A stretch of DNA of 64,000 bases, from NCBI GenBank assembly GCA_036346405.1, contig CM070568.1:9926221-9990220 (forward strand), given 5' to 3'. A model generated the notes under the pieces. That model saw only the letters and a list, made by a program, of their open reading frames with translations, had not been told where the DNA came from and ran no database searches. Both the position numbers and the translations under genes were made by a program. The DNA is from Phyllostachys edulis (Eukaryota > Streptophyta > Magnoliopsida > Poales > Poaceae). Numbering within the stretch: position 1 is the first letter of the stretch; the number at the start of each line of letters is the position of its first letter. Shown here piece by piece: positions 10,442 through 21,444 of the stretch.

Positions 10442-13400
10442 ATGAAGGTTCTCTTTTGGAACATACGAGGTTTAAGTAAACCAGCTAGGAAAGGCCAATT
10501 GAAAGAGCTGATTCGCAAAGAGAGGTTTGATGCTGTGGGGGTGCAGGAGACTTTTAAACAAGACTTCTCTGACTGGGACTTGAAAGATGTTTTTGGTCAT
10601 GGGGAATTTGGTTGGAATTGGATTCCTGCTAAAGGCCACTCAGGAGGGTGTTCTTATGGGGGTGAGAAAAGACTGTCTAGATATTGAGGACCATGATCAG
10701 GGCAGTTTTCTTGTTAGTATGGTGGTGAGACATAAGAAAACAAATTTTTGTTGGGAGTTGGTGACCGTGTATGGTCCAGCTCATCATGAGGATTCTCATT
10801 TGTTTTTGGAGGAATTGCATAACAAGTGTCAATCTTCTATTCTTCATCTTGTCCTGGGGGGTGATTTCAATTTAATTAGAAAAGCTGGAGACAAAAGTTC
10901 CTCGTGTGTCAATTATAGTCTGATGAATGATTTTAATGACTTTATTGCTGAGAACAAGTTACTTGAGATAAAAACAAGTGGTCCTAAATACACTTGGACT
11001 AACAAGCAAACTTATCCAATCATGGTAAATCTGGATAGAGTCCTGATTACCACTTCTTGGGAGGCAGTTTATCCTTTATGTTCTGTATCTAGCCTTGTTA
11101 GAATAGGCTCTGATCATGTGCCCATTGTTTTGCACTCAGGGGAAGGTGATATTTTGCCTAAAAGGAGATTTTACTTTGAGAAAAGTTGGTTTTGTTAGGA
11201 TAATTTCAGATCGCTGGTCATAAATAAATGGAAGGAGATTAGTAGAAAAGTGCCTGAAACTAGCTATTCTTTGGATAAGTGGAATGGGTGTTTGGCTTCT
11301 TTACGGCAGTTTCGGAGGGGTTGGGGTGCTAATTTGAGCGGTCAGTGCAGAAGAGATAAGGAGGATATATTAGATTACATTAATCAGTTAGACTTGAACA
11401 ATGATTTGAAGAATTTAACTGCTGATGAGTGGAGTTGTAGATATAAAGCAGAAAGAGAGTTAGAGAAAATCTATGAGATGGAGGATAAGTTTTGGCAGCA
11501 AAGGGGTAATGTGAAATGGATTCTTCAAGGGGATGCCAATACAAAATTCTTTCATAGTTGTGCAAATGGGCGTAGAAGGAAAAATCTTATTCTTAGCCTG
11601 GGGGCTGGTGATGATCAAATCACTGACGAGAGTGTTATCAGGGGTCATATTTATCAATACTATAAAGGTTTGTTTGGGAAGGATCTAAGGTAGAAAGTTC
11701 GATTAGTCAAGGATTTCTGGAACATAAACAACACAATTTCTAAGGAGGATAGTGACTTTCTTATTCAACCTTTTTCGGAGCAAGATGTTTGGAATGTCAT
11801 TAAGGAGCTACCTGCTGATTCAGCCCTGGGACCGGATGGGTTCCCTACCTATTTTTATAAAGGTTTTTGGGAGGTTCTGAAGAACTATTTCATGGAGTTG
11901 GTCACAAACTTCTTCCAAGGTAATATGGATCTCCAGAGGCTAAATTACGGGGTAATTACATTGATTCCCAAGATTAAAGATGCGTCCTCCATTACTCAAT
12001 TCAGAACTATTTGTTTAATCAATGTGAGCTTCAAAATTATTACTAAACTTTTAGTAGTTAGGTTGGGCAGAATTGCTAACAATATTATTAGCAAGAACCA
12101 GACTGCTTTCATTAAGAATAGAAATATTCTTGATGGGGTGGTTTCCTTACATGAGGTTTTGCATGAACTGCGGATTTCTAAGAAGAGAGGAGTGATTCTG
12201 AAATTGGATTTTGAGAAAGCATATGACAAGATTCAGTGGGATTTTTTAGAAGATGTGATGAAAGGCAAAGGTTTCTCTGCTCAGTGGATGGATTAGGTGA
12301 TGAGTTCAGTCAAGGGGGGCAAAGTAAGCATAAATATTAATGGCACTGTAGGACCTTATTTTACCACCCATAAAGGTTTGAGGCAGGGCGACCCTTTGTC
12401 TCCCCTTTTGTTTAATCTTGCAGCAGATGCTTTAGCTGGCATTATTAACAAAGCTCGAGAGAAAGGTCTTCTCAAAGGGGTGATATCTCATTTGATTCCA
12501 AGGGGTGTTGCTTTACTTCAGTATGTAGATGATACCATTTTGATGATTGATTGTGAAGAAGATTATATTCTGAATCTCAAATTCTTGTTGTATTGTTTTG
12601 AATGGATGTCAGGTCTTAAAATTAACTATCACAAGAGTGAAATGTTTGTTTTAGGGGTGAATAATGAGAAAGCTATTAGCGTTGCTAATAACTTTAATTG
12701 CAAATTGGGGGAGCTTCCTTTGACTTACTTGGGCTTCGACATTGGAGACAGAATCTTGCATGCCAAGGCGACAGGGAGAATTATCAATAAGATGGAAAGA
12801 AGATTATACTGCTGGAAAAACAATTTATTATCTTTCGGGGGTCGTCTTGTTTTGACTAATAGTTGTCTTAGTAGTCAACCTATATATACTATGGGTTTTT
12901 ACAAGTTGAATGAGGAAACTCATAAGAAGATGGACTCTATCAGATCAAGGTTCTTCTGGAGAGGGACAAGTGGCAAATTCAAATACCATATGATTAATTG
13001 GAAGTCAATCTGTAGACCTAAGGATTTTGGTGGCTTAGGGGTGATTAATACTAGATTATTGAATAATTGCCTTCTTTGCAAGTGGTTCTGGAGATTAAAT
13101 AATGATGTAGACGAAACTTGGTATAAGATTCTTAGAGCTAAATACTTTCCTGGGGTTGATTTTAGAGAGTTTCGTGTTGGTAAAAATTCTCAATTTTGGA
13201 ATTCGATTCACAAGGTTAAACATTTGTTTAACTGGGGGATTTCTTTTCAGATCGGGAATAGGAATTTGACTTACTTTTGGCATGACATTTGGATTAATAA
13301 TTGTCCTTTGAAAATTATCTTTTTTCAGCTTTATAATATTTGCTTGTATCCTAATGCTAAAGTAGTTGATTGCCTTGTTAGAGGGATGTGGACTATCCAG

Positions 13401-14108
13401 TTTGTTAGGAATCTCGGGCTTGAATCTACTGGCCCGTGGAAGCTTTTGAAAGAAATGTTAGAAGGGGTGGATCTGGATAGGGATAATGACAAGATGATTT
13501 GGTGTTTTGACAAGAAAGGTAAGTTTTCAGTTAACTCTTTATATAAATATCTTAGCTTTGGGGGTGTTATTGATAGAAGAATGAAGAATCTGTGGAAGAG
13601 TAAGATTCCACTTAAAGTGAAAATTTTCCTTTGGCAAACTTATCACAATAGGATCCCGACCGCTGACCAACTTAAAATTCGTAATTGGAAAGGGGACACT
13701 AATTGTATTCTATGTGGGGTGGAAGAAGATGCGAATCATGTTTTCTTTCATTGCGTTATTGCTAAATTTGTTTGGTCTTGTATCAAGGAGGTTTTTGATT
13801 GGAGGAGATGCCCGAACAATTTTGAAGATTTTCATGTTTGTTGGCTTGATCAGTGTGGTGTTGTTGACTTTAATATTGGGTTGTTGAGTTTTGCAGCTAT
13901 TACATGGACGCTTTGGAAATCAAGAAATAAAATGGCTATTGAAAAGATCTTACCCAATAATCCAATTGAAGTTGTATTTCAGTTTTTGTCTTGTATGCAG
14001 TGGTGGCAAACGCTTCTCAAAAAGGAGGAGGGGCAGAAGCTGGAAAGACTTCTGAGTTCGTTTGAAGGGTGGTTCAAAGACTTTTGCAAAAATGCTGTGA
14101 AAGATTAG
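10442..14108 (+). pseudogene. LINE ORF2: endonuclease and reverse transcriptase, decayed
   Basis: ORF2 nicks target DNA and copies LINE RNA. The APE-type endonuclease opens with KVLFWNIRGLSKP and contains VGVQET and, later, GGDFNLI and GSDHVPI. The reverse transcriptase shows LGPDGFP, LDFEKAYDKIQW, GLRQGDPLSPLLF and the catalytic box as YVDD instead of the usual YADD. A C-terminal zf-RVT region follows (KIPLKVKIFLWQ, then CILCGVEEDANHVFFHC). No RNase H domain follows. A frameshift lies near 10660, and TAG stops lie at 11196-11198, 11691-11693 and 12294-12296; the last 603 codons (12297-14108) are open. Confidence 0.88.
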
Positions 14109-14303
14109 AGTTGCTGACTGTTATGAACTGTTGGGTCTGTAGTTTGTTCATTTTGTTTCCTGGAGATCTTTCCATGTGGTGATACTAGTTACTCTCCTCA
14201 TGTAATAGCTGGTTTCCCCAGCCTTTTGGTTTGACTCTCCTAGTTTGTAACCTTGAATATTAGCTTTCTATAAAAGCTGGGAGCACTTCTTGTTTCAAAA
14301 AAA

Positions 14304-14378
14304 AATTTATCCCCAAAATTCTCAAACTTGTCTACGATTTCAGTCGGATTTCACCCGGATTCGATTAGGGTCCTGACA
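14304..14378 (+). repeat. Right remainder of the LTR-like repeat split by the LINE
   Basis: After the LINE target duplication the repeat continues CTCAAACTTGTCTACGATTT and ends GGTCCTGACA. The same order, without the LINE, occurs at 50860-50917. The CA end, followed by a primer-binding-like site, supports an LTR in plus orientation. Confidence 0.55.
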
Positions 14379-14380
14379 AA

Positions 14381-14391
14381 GGTATCAGAGC
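14381..14391 (+). promoter_or_regulatory. Probable retrotransposon primer-binding site (initiator tRNA-Met)
   Basis: GGTATCAGAGC, two bases after the CA end of the LTR-like repeat, is complementary to the 3' end of plant initiator tRNA-Met, the usual LTR-retrotransposon primer. Confidence 0.6.
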
Positions 14392-14745
14392 TAATATGAT
14401 CATTGGAGTGGAGATTTGTTCCAGTGAGGGTTGGTGGCAATCAAAAGATTTGCTACCATAAAATTCCATAGCTTGGTCAGATTGGAAACTCGGTGGCGAA
14501 TATTGACATCTACGGGTGTGGGTTTGCAAGAAATTGCTATAAAATCCCCAGACTGTGGATTTCAAACTGCTGGCAGTGGATTTGAGTGTTCTTGATGAGG
14601 GTTGTTGACTCGATTCACTTGTGAAATCCCCAAACTAAGGCATCCGAATCATGATGTGTTCTCTAATCTCACACAGTTTATTGTCCTAGAGCCTAGTTCA
14701 CAGGATCTCCAATCTACTAGGATAGGTTACCACTAATGTGAGCCT
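14392..14745. other. Internal start of an LTR element, then copia 3' end; boundary unclear
   Basis: The first part should be the 5' untranslated region of the element primed at 14381. By about 14640-14745 the sequence should belong to the minus-strand copia element whose last codons end at 14746. I cannot place the junction and found no copia 3' LTR here, so one or both elements are truncated. Confidence 0.4.
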
Positions 14746-15303
14746 TTACATGGGTATGAGCCCTATTCCCTTTGATGCTACAAAGACGGCCTTCCGCGCC
14801 AATCCTTTGGTGAAAGGATCTGCAAAGTTCCTTTCAGACTGGATGTATTCCACAGAAATAACACCCGTCTCTCTAGCATGCCTTATCGACTTAAGTGACC
14901 TCTTTATATATTTTGAGGACTTCATATTGTCCTTCCTACTCTTCGCCTTAACAAAAACGGTTTGGTTATCGCAGTAGGTTAATACAGCTAGAATTGGCTT
15001 TTCCAGCACAGGTAGATTAGAAAGGAGTTCTCTAATCCATTTTGCCTCTACAACCGCTGAGTCCAATGCTACCTACTCAGCCTCTATGATGGACCGTGTA
15101 AGGATAGTCTGTTTAGAAGACTTCCACGAAACAACCCCACCTGCTAGAGTGAAAACATAACCACTCGTAGCCTTCATGTCATCTGAGGCATTGATCCAGT
15201 TAGAATCATTGAATCCTTCTAAGACTCCCAGATTGACAGAATAATGTATTTTCGAAGTTTGAGGTCCCCTTTAGGTACCTAGGTACCCTTTCTAATGCTA
15301 TCC
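14746..15303 (-). pseudogene. Copia RNase H region
   Basis: Codons on the minus strand read ATSGYVFTLAGGVVSWKSSK, then AEAKW-type residues (VVEAKWIREL), YCDNQT and FADPFTKGLA. These are the usual copia RNase H landmarks ending just before the 3' LTR. A stop (15072-15074 region) interrupts the frame. The upstream part was cut off by the CACTA insertion at 15306. Confidence 0.8.
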
Positions 15304-15319
15304 AATCACTACTACGTAA

Positions 15320-15645
15320 AAGGCCTTCTGAGCGGTTCAAAACGCCATCACGCAGCGGTTAGTGAGCCGCCCGAGTTTATGGGTCAAGAATGCATTAGGT
15401 CATCACAGACGGTTTTGAACGAAATGTAATACATACTATCACAAGCGGTTTGTAGATGCAACCGTCAGTGATAGTCGACTACCGAGCGATGCGTAGATGA
15501 AACCGTGCGTGATATCGACTACGCGACGATGCGTAGATGAAACCGCTCGTGATAGTGGACTATCACGAGATGGTTTCATCTATGCATCGTCGTGGTAGTC
15601 GACTATCACTGACGGTTTCATCTACGCATCGTCTGTGGTAGTCTT
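15320..15645. repeat. CACTA left subterminal repeat array
   Basis: Short units occur in both orientations, built around GATGCGTAGATGAAACCG, GATAGTCGACTA and GAGCGGTT. They are arranged partly as inverted repeats (compare 15470-15550 with 15555-15640), so the strand can fold on itself. The matching right array is at 18110-18440. Confidence 0.75.
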
Positions 15646-16847
15646 TGCATTGCTAAATCTATTTACGTTTATTGGCTAGCCTCAGAAATGCTAGCCATGC
15701 CCTCTCAAACAAGCACATCCAATTCTCATTCATTTGAAGCACATCAAAATTGCATTCATTTCGAAACAAGCACATCCAATTCACAAATCAATTAACTAAA
15801 ATTAACCATTAATGTACATTAATTTACACACATGTACCATTATGTTCAATCTATCCCAATCAAGTTCAATCTGCTACATTGTGGAAACTCCCATCCGGAT
15901 TTATGACCGTCTGCTTAGGGAATGGCGCAAGGTGTGATCGAATTTTTATGAGCTCGCTCTGTTCCAACGCAGATTTCAGGCGATGGTCGCAACCTTGTCG
16001 ATATGAAGGTTAAATTAGGGCTTATATAAATTGGTAAGTATATATGAAATAATTGTTGAAAGATTGACAAACACGAGGATCATTGGTGATCGCGAACCGA
16101 TGAGTAGTTGCATGTTGTGGCAAACATAGTATCCACAGACGCTATGCCCGGCCACGCCGGTGGCACCGCAAAAATAGAATTGGTTAGTTCGAGAGGCATT
16201 GCTACGAAGTGTTATATAGGATTAATGCGTACTAGCTAGCAAGTACCGGGAATTTTTGATCATGTCCCAGCGTCCTTCCCTTGATATTCCATCCTTTAGC
16301 ATGTAACACGTCGAACACCCTACGTGACTCCAAGAAGTTAGCCTTAGCCATTGCAAAGGAAGGAAAGACTACAATAGAATTTCTATGGAGAAAATGTGTT
16401 TACCTGATGATTAAATTCCGGATAGTTGTGAAGTTGTGAGTGGCCCTCTGTAGGGAATCTAGGTATATTACGTATTTCGTTTTGGTATAATTACAATTAG
16501 AATCCAATGGTACCTACGGGTATGTCGGCATGGTCATTAAACCTAAGTTAGTGTTGCTTATAAAGTACAAATCAACAAGTATAGCCAGAGTGCAACACTA
16601 CTTACTTCGGTTGTAGGGCAAAAGTATGAATTCCTTGTTGCGGTGAGCCATGAAAAATCTATAACGTGATTCTCGGCGAATGTTGCATTCGCCGTGATGC
16701 TTTGCTCGGAGACAATGTGTGGGTCGAGGAAACCTACCGGTGATTTCCTTCTTTCGCTTCACGGATCATGTATCTATTATACAAAAGCTAGGAGTTATAT
16801 ATAACATTTATCGATATTACACGAACATTGACCGTGATTGTACACAC

Positions 16848-17290
16848 TTACAGTGTCCAGCATCGTATGAGTGAGACGTCGAGCTCGTCGAGGTTGAAGA
16901 GATAGAACAAGTCGTCGAAGGTCACCGTGAAGACAGCGTCTTGATACACGTGGTTAAAATGATCCTCCTTGAACTTGACGGTGACACCCGAGCGTCGTTG
17001 ATCAACCGGCTTGTTGGACTGATCCATGTACCATGTATGCAATTCCATGCAATCCAGTCCTAGGGTAGGGCTGTCTAACTTCTCGAGCATCTGATCTAGA
17101 TTGTCATCGTGTAGCCTATCTGAATCGGAACCACAATCGACATCATTCGGCGGCATATCGTTGACTTCCTGTATAATATGCATATCGTTGACTTCTGTAT
17201 AATATGCTCTTCACGTGGATCGGTCCAACATGTATAACCCTTTTGAAACCCTTGAATCAAGTGTGCTTCGATCTGCGCTCGGTTGTTAAA
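16848..17290 (-). pseudogene. CACTA transposase-associated domain remnant
   Basis: Minus-strand codons include IEAHLIQGFQKGYTCWTD followed by EVNDMPPNDVD and DNLDQMLEKLD. This resembles the N-terminal transposase-associated domain of plant CACTA transposases (xxSHLxxxGFxxGYTCWxxHGEE). The canonical HGEE has become PREEH, and a 26-bp near-repeat (CGTTGACTTC..TATAATATGC at 17160-17182 and 17187-17208) causes a frame break. Further on, the frame reads TVTFDDLFYLFNLDELDVSL, similar to regions before Ulp1-type peptidase domains in CACTA-borne genes. That suggests two element genes were joined by internal deletion. The second assignment is weaker. Confidence 0.5.
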
Positions 17291-18109
17291 CATCTTGATT
17301 CTCGCAATCAATGCATGGACAATACATATATTCCGCCCCTTATTCAACATATCCTCCGGCAGCTCTTGTAAGCAGACACGCCATTAATGTACTCTTCACT
17401 CACACGGTTCTCGGTGTACATCGACTTCGGTCCATCACACGGTTCGTATTGAAAACCACGAAAATAAATAAAAGGGTGATGACTTTCAAAGCGTATTTTA
17501 CGAGGCTTAATTTCGATTTTTCATTTTTTCATTTTTCCGGATTTTATTAACTTACATGTGGGCCCTACTTGCCTCGGTGACTCATTTTTATTTCATGATT
17601 TTATTTATAAAATCTATGGCGTCCCACATGTCATAGACTCGTTAGTTTATTAACTAAATGATTAAAAAGCAAGAGGATTAATTTGAAGCTCAAAGCTGGG
17701 CTTAGGGGTGACATCGCATTGCTATATAGTCATGGCTCGGCCCTAAGGTCTCTTTGAGGCGAACCGACGGTGATGTCTCATGGGCGCTGAAACTAGCGAT
17801 TTGGTAAGCGCTGAAACTACTCAAATTAAAGGATGCTTATGCTTGATTATCTCACCTCGATCACGAGGAAGGTGTCAATGAAAGTCGGGAAGGTCCGGCG
17901 CGGTGGTCGTCGATCGGTGAATAGAGGCGACGGCGGCAAGCTCCTCGGTGACAATATATAGCTGAAATGGACCAGGCCGGCTCAGTGAGGTGAGGCGATG
18001 TACTCAAACCGGGCACGGAACGGCGATCGATGGACCTACCGTAGCGCCAGAGATGGAGATCAAGAAGACTATATCTGTTGGCCGGGGAGGCGGAGCTATA
18101 TATATACGT

Positions 18110-18440
18110 CTGTGATGAGTTAATTATCGCGGACGATTTTTAACAAAAACCGTCTGTGATATTGGGTAATATCACGAGACGGTTCATGTTTGGAATCGTC
18201 GTGAAGTATCACGAGCGGTTCTAACCAAAACCGTCGTGATATTACCCAATATCACGAGGCGGTTTTAGTTAGAACCGTCTGTGATACTTCCGACGGTTCT
18301 AATATGAACCGTCTGTGATATGTCATCTTCCTGAGCGGTTTTAGCGCGAGAATAATCTGAGCGGTGGGTAAACAAAAACCGCTCGAGATTGTGTTTATCT
18401 GAGCGGTTTCGATGAACCGCTGCGTGATCGGCGTCGATAT
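18110..18440. repeat. CACTA right subterminal repeat array
   Basis: Units such as CCGTCTGTGATA, AGAACCGTC and GAGCGGTTT recur in both orientations about every 25-40 bp, mirroring the left array. Expected role is as transposase binding sites. Confidence 0.75.
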
Positions 18441-18462
18441 TAGCATTTCTGTAGTAGTGAAT

Positions 18463-19372
18463 GATCATCTCCTGGGTTGGCCGTATAACGACTCAATCTG
18501 CTTAAAGCATACAAGATGTCCGATCTTATAGCACTAGTTATATACATTAATGATCCAATTAGTTGAGAATATTTAAGCTGGTATTTTTCATGTCTAGTGT
18601 TTTTTTTGTAGCTTAACATTTGGATCATAGGGGTGGTTACTGACTTACAGTCCATGAATCCAAATCTGGTTAAGACCTTGTCCACATAATGGGATTGTGA
18701 AAGAATAATCGCATTCTCACCGTTTATCAGTTTGATTTTTAAGATAACATCATCTTCACCTAGGTCTTTCATATCAAAATTCTAGGAGAGGAAAGACTTT
18801 GTTTTATTGATTGCATCCATGTTGGTCCCAAAAAGCAATATGTCATCCACATAAAGACACATAATGACACATTCGCCCCCACTAAACCGATAGCAGAGAT
18901 ATTTATCGGCTTCATTTACACAAAAACCGACCGAGGTCATAGTAATATCAAATTTCTCATGCCATTGCTTGGGAGCTTGCTTTAGGCCATACAGAGATTT
19001 AATCAATCAACATACTTTCTTCTCTTGCCCTTCGAACACAAAACCATCGGGTTGTTGCATATAAATCTCCTCATCCAATTCTCCATTTAGGAAAGAGATC
19101 TTTACATCCATTTGATGTAGTTGGAGTTTGTATGCGGCAACTAGTGCTAAAAGCACCCGAATTGTGGGTAAACAAGCCATAGGGGAGTATGTGTCGAAGC
19201 AATTTTCACTCTCTTTTTGCATGAAACCCTTAGCCACTAAATGGGCCTTGTACTTTTCTATAGTACCATCAGGTCTATGCTTCCTTTGAAAGATCCATTT
19301 ACAGCACACTGACTTGTATCCAGATGGGAGGTCCATAACCCCCCACGTTCTGTTAGCTTTGATGGAATCCAT
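18463..19372 (-). pseudogene. Copia reverse transcriptase
   Basis: Minus-strand codons show WGVMDLPSGYKSVCCKWIFQ, LHQMDVKISFLNGELDEEIY, LIKSLYGLKQAPKQW and the catalytic CLYVDDILLFG, all standard copia RT landmarks. Stops lie at about 19004-19006 and 18782-18784. The 3' continuation (SRYTANPG) runs into the CACTA right end at 18459, with the remainder beyond 15306. Confidence 0.88.
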
Positions 19373-20260
19373 CTCGCTATGGACTGCCTTCTTCTAGTAA
19401 TCCACATCCGGGGATGCGTATACCTCTGAAAGGGTTCGTGGTTCATCATCCACGACATAAGTGACATAGTCATCGTCAAGAGACTTTTCAGTCCTTTGCC
19501 TCTTACTCCTCCTTAACTCCAATTCTGGAGCGGTGTTATCTACACTAGGAAGAGTAGAGTGTTCAACTGAACCATTATGGTCAATGACTTCATTTGGTAT
19601 CAAGGGAACACATGTTCTAAGAACGTCGCATCATGAGATTCCATCATTACATTTGTAGAGATGTCACTCACCTCGGATTTGACCAGTAGAAATCCATAAG
19701 CCGTGCAATTTTTAGCATACCCTAGAAAGACACAATCAATAGTCTTGGGACCAAGCTTTCTTTTCTTCGGTAACGACACATGTACTTTTGCAAGGCATCC
19801 CCGAGCTCGAAGAAATGATAGTGATGTTTTCTCCCCTTCCATCCTTTGAGGCGGAACCCTATTGAGGACATAATTAGCTGTGAAAACTACTTCACCCCAC
19901 CAATAGTCCGACATACCAGAACTTTGTAGCATGACATTAACCAAGTCACAAAGAGTTCAATTCTTCCTTTCGGCTATTCCATTTGATTGTGGTGAGTATG
20001 GTTGAGTAATTTCATGAATTATTCCAATTTCTTCACGGAATTGAGAGAATTCATTTGAGACGTATTCACCGCCTCGGTCCGACCTTAACAGTTTGATTTT
20101 CTTTTCTAGTTGATTTTCCACTTCGACTTTAAAGTGTTCTAGTGCTTCATCTTTCGACTTAAGTAAGTAAATATAGCAATACTTAGTTGCATCATCTATG
20201 TGAGTTAGAACATAACGTTTGCCACCTTTAGTTAATATTGTATTCATCTCACAAAGATAA
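19373..20260 (-). pseudogene. Copia integrase core and linker
   Basis: The frame reads RYVLTHIDDATKYCYIY, then LRSDRGGEYVSNEF and PQSNGIAERKN, the D-D-E catalytic landmarks of copia integrase. A stop follows ERKN (19954-19956); the integrase C-terminal region (ANYVLNRVP, then DCVFLGYAKN) continues at 19944-19600 with a further linker to 19394. It inserts cDNA into the genome in active relatives. Confidence 0.87.
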
Positions 20261-20267
20261 GAATAGA

Positions 20268-21037
20268 TTAGCTCAAGTAGAGAGGTGCTTTGCCCTTCGA
20301 CGCTATGAAAAGGTTTTGGGGTTGTTTAGCTTGCACACACACTTCATACTTAGAACCCTTCTCATAATTATAGCTTGTAATTAAACTCATTTTTCTTAAC
20401 CACACAATGGCTTCAAAGTTAACATGACATAAAGGAGAATGCCAAACATCATGAATTTTATTGCAATGGAAAATATTAAAAATATTTACATTATTGAAAT
20501 CAAGAATGGATGAGCGGAACATGCCTCCGCTATCATAGCCTTTGCCCACAAAATTACCAAACTTGGTCAACACAACCTTATTGGACTCAAATACAAACTT
20601 TATTCCTTGCCTACACAGCATAGACCCACTCATCAGATTGTGAGTCATTGCAAGCACGTACATCACGCCTTTGAGGATGAGTGTTTTGCCTGAAGTGAGC
20701 TTCAAGCAAACATGTCCAATCCCACGTACTATAGCAGCGGCTCTGTTCCCCATTAGGACGGATCCACCACCTTCACCCTGAAATGAAGAAAACACGATTA
20801 ATCATCACATATATGTCTAGAAGCAACTGTATCAATCAACCAATCAATAGATGGACATGCCATAAAGGCCTGAGGTACATACCTTTCTGAACTGGAACTA
20901 GCTAGTGCAACATTCACTCCAGCCTTACGGCCCTTATGCTGACCAGGAGAAGGACTTTTGCCTTTACGATTGCGGTAATGGTTGGCTTTATGACCAACCA
21001 CTCTACAAACAAAGCAGACAATTTCTTCCTTCTTCAT
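20268..21037 (-). pseudogene. Copia zinc knuckle, protease and GAG-pre-integrase region
   Basis: CFVCRVVGHKANHYRNRK is a CCHC knuckle with its last Cys replaced by Tyr. WLIDTVASRHICDD stands where the protease D-[ST]-G-A motif should be, with Gly changed to Val. Downstream is the pre-integrase region with WHSPLCHVNFEA, the usual LWHxRLGH motif weakened. Stops separate the parts near 20797 and 20267. Confidence 0.8.
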
Positions 21038-21444
21038 TTTCTTTCCTTGGAGCTTGTTCTAGGCTGATTCTTGAACTTCTGTTTCCCAAAGCCTCCAGCA
21101 CTCTTGACCTCAACCTGATAAACCTGAACTTGAGCCTTTCTTGTACCGTCATCGGTTCTTGCACGCTCTTCAACATTAATAGCAGCTAACAGCTCATTGA
21201 GAGTCAAGCACTCCTTTATATATTTACGAGCGGTCACAAAGTCACGCCACGAGGATGATAACTTAGCCAGGATGACATTCACTTGGAACTTCTCTGGTAG
21301 GATGCAGTCGTACTGACTTAAGTCACATACATGGAGTTATAGCTCATGGAGCTGCTCCATCACCGACCGCCCCTCAACAATCTTAAAGTTCAAGTAGGTA
21401 GCAGTTATGAATGACTCATTCCCATTATGCCCTTTGGATATTTC
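21034..21444 (-). pseudogene. Copia gag, C-terminal half
   Basis: Minus-strand codons run EISKGHNGNESFITATYLNF, then a VEGRSVMEQLHEL-type stretch, LPPSW-like KLSSSWRDF and LTLNELLAAINVEE, typical of copia capsid (UBN2-type) sequence. A stop occurs near 21337. The frame enters from the other half of gag across the LTR-like insertion at 21445-26589. Confidence 0.8.

Larger units (their letters stand above)
7572..14303 (+). mobile_element. Near full-length L1-type LINE (non-LTR retrotransposon)
   Basis: A 17-bp direct repeat AATTTATCCCCAAAATT flanks it (7555-7571 and 14304-14320), and the right end is an A-run (14297-14305), both signs of target-primed reverse transcription. It carries a 5' UTR (7572 to about 7920), ORF1 with two zinc knuckles, ORF2 with endonuclease and reverse transcriptase, and a 195-bp 3' UTR. 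About 6.7 kb is the usual full length of plant L1 elements. Frameshifts and stops in both ORFs make it inactive. It splits the LTR-like repeat at 7225-7571 and 14321-14378. Confidence 0.9.
15307..18459. mobile_element. CACTA (En/Spm) transposon, non-autonomous
   Basis: The left end is CACTACTACGTAAAAGGCC and the right end, read inward, is CACTACTACAGAAATGC. A 3-bp target duplication AAT (15304-15306, 18460-18462) fits the superfamily. Both subterminal regions carry dense repeats of ACCGTC/GACGGT-type words with GTGATA, where CACTA transposases bind. Internal coding is reduced to a decayed minus-strand transposase-associated piece, so the element cannot move alone. It sits between the RT and RNase H parts of the copia element. 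Confidence 0.9.

Noticed and set aside
15320..15645. CRISPR-like array
   Set aside because: Repeats are short, in both orientations, and lie just inside a CACTA terminus; this is plant DNA.
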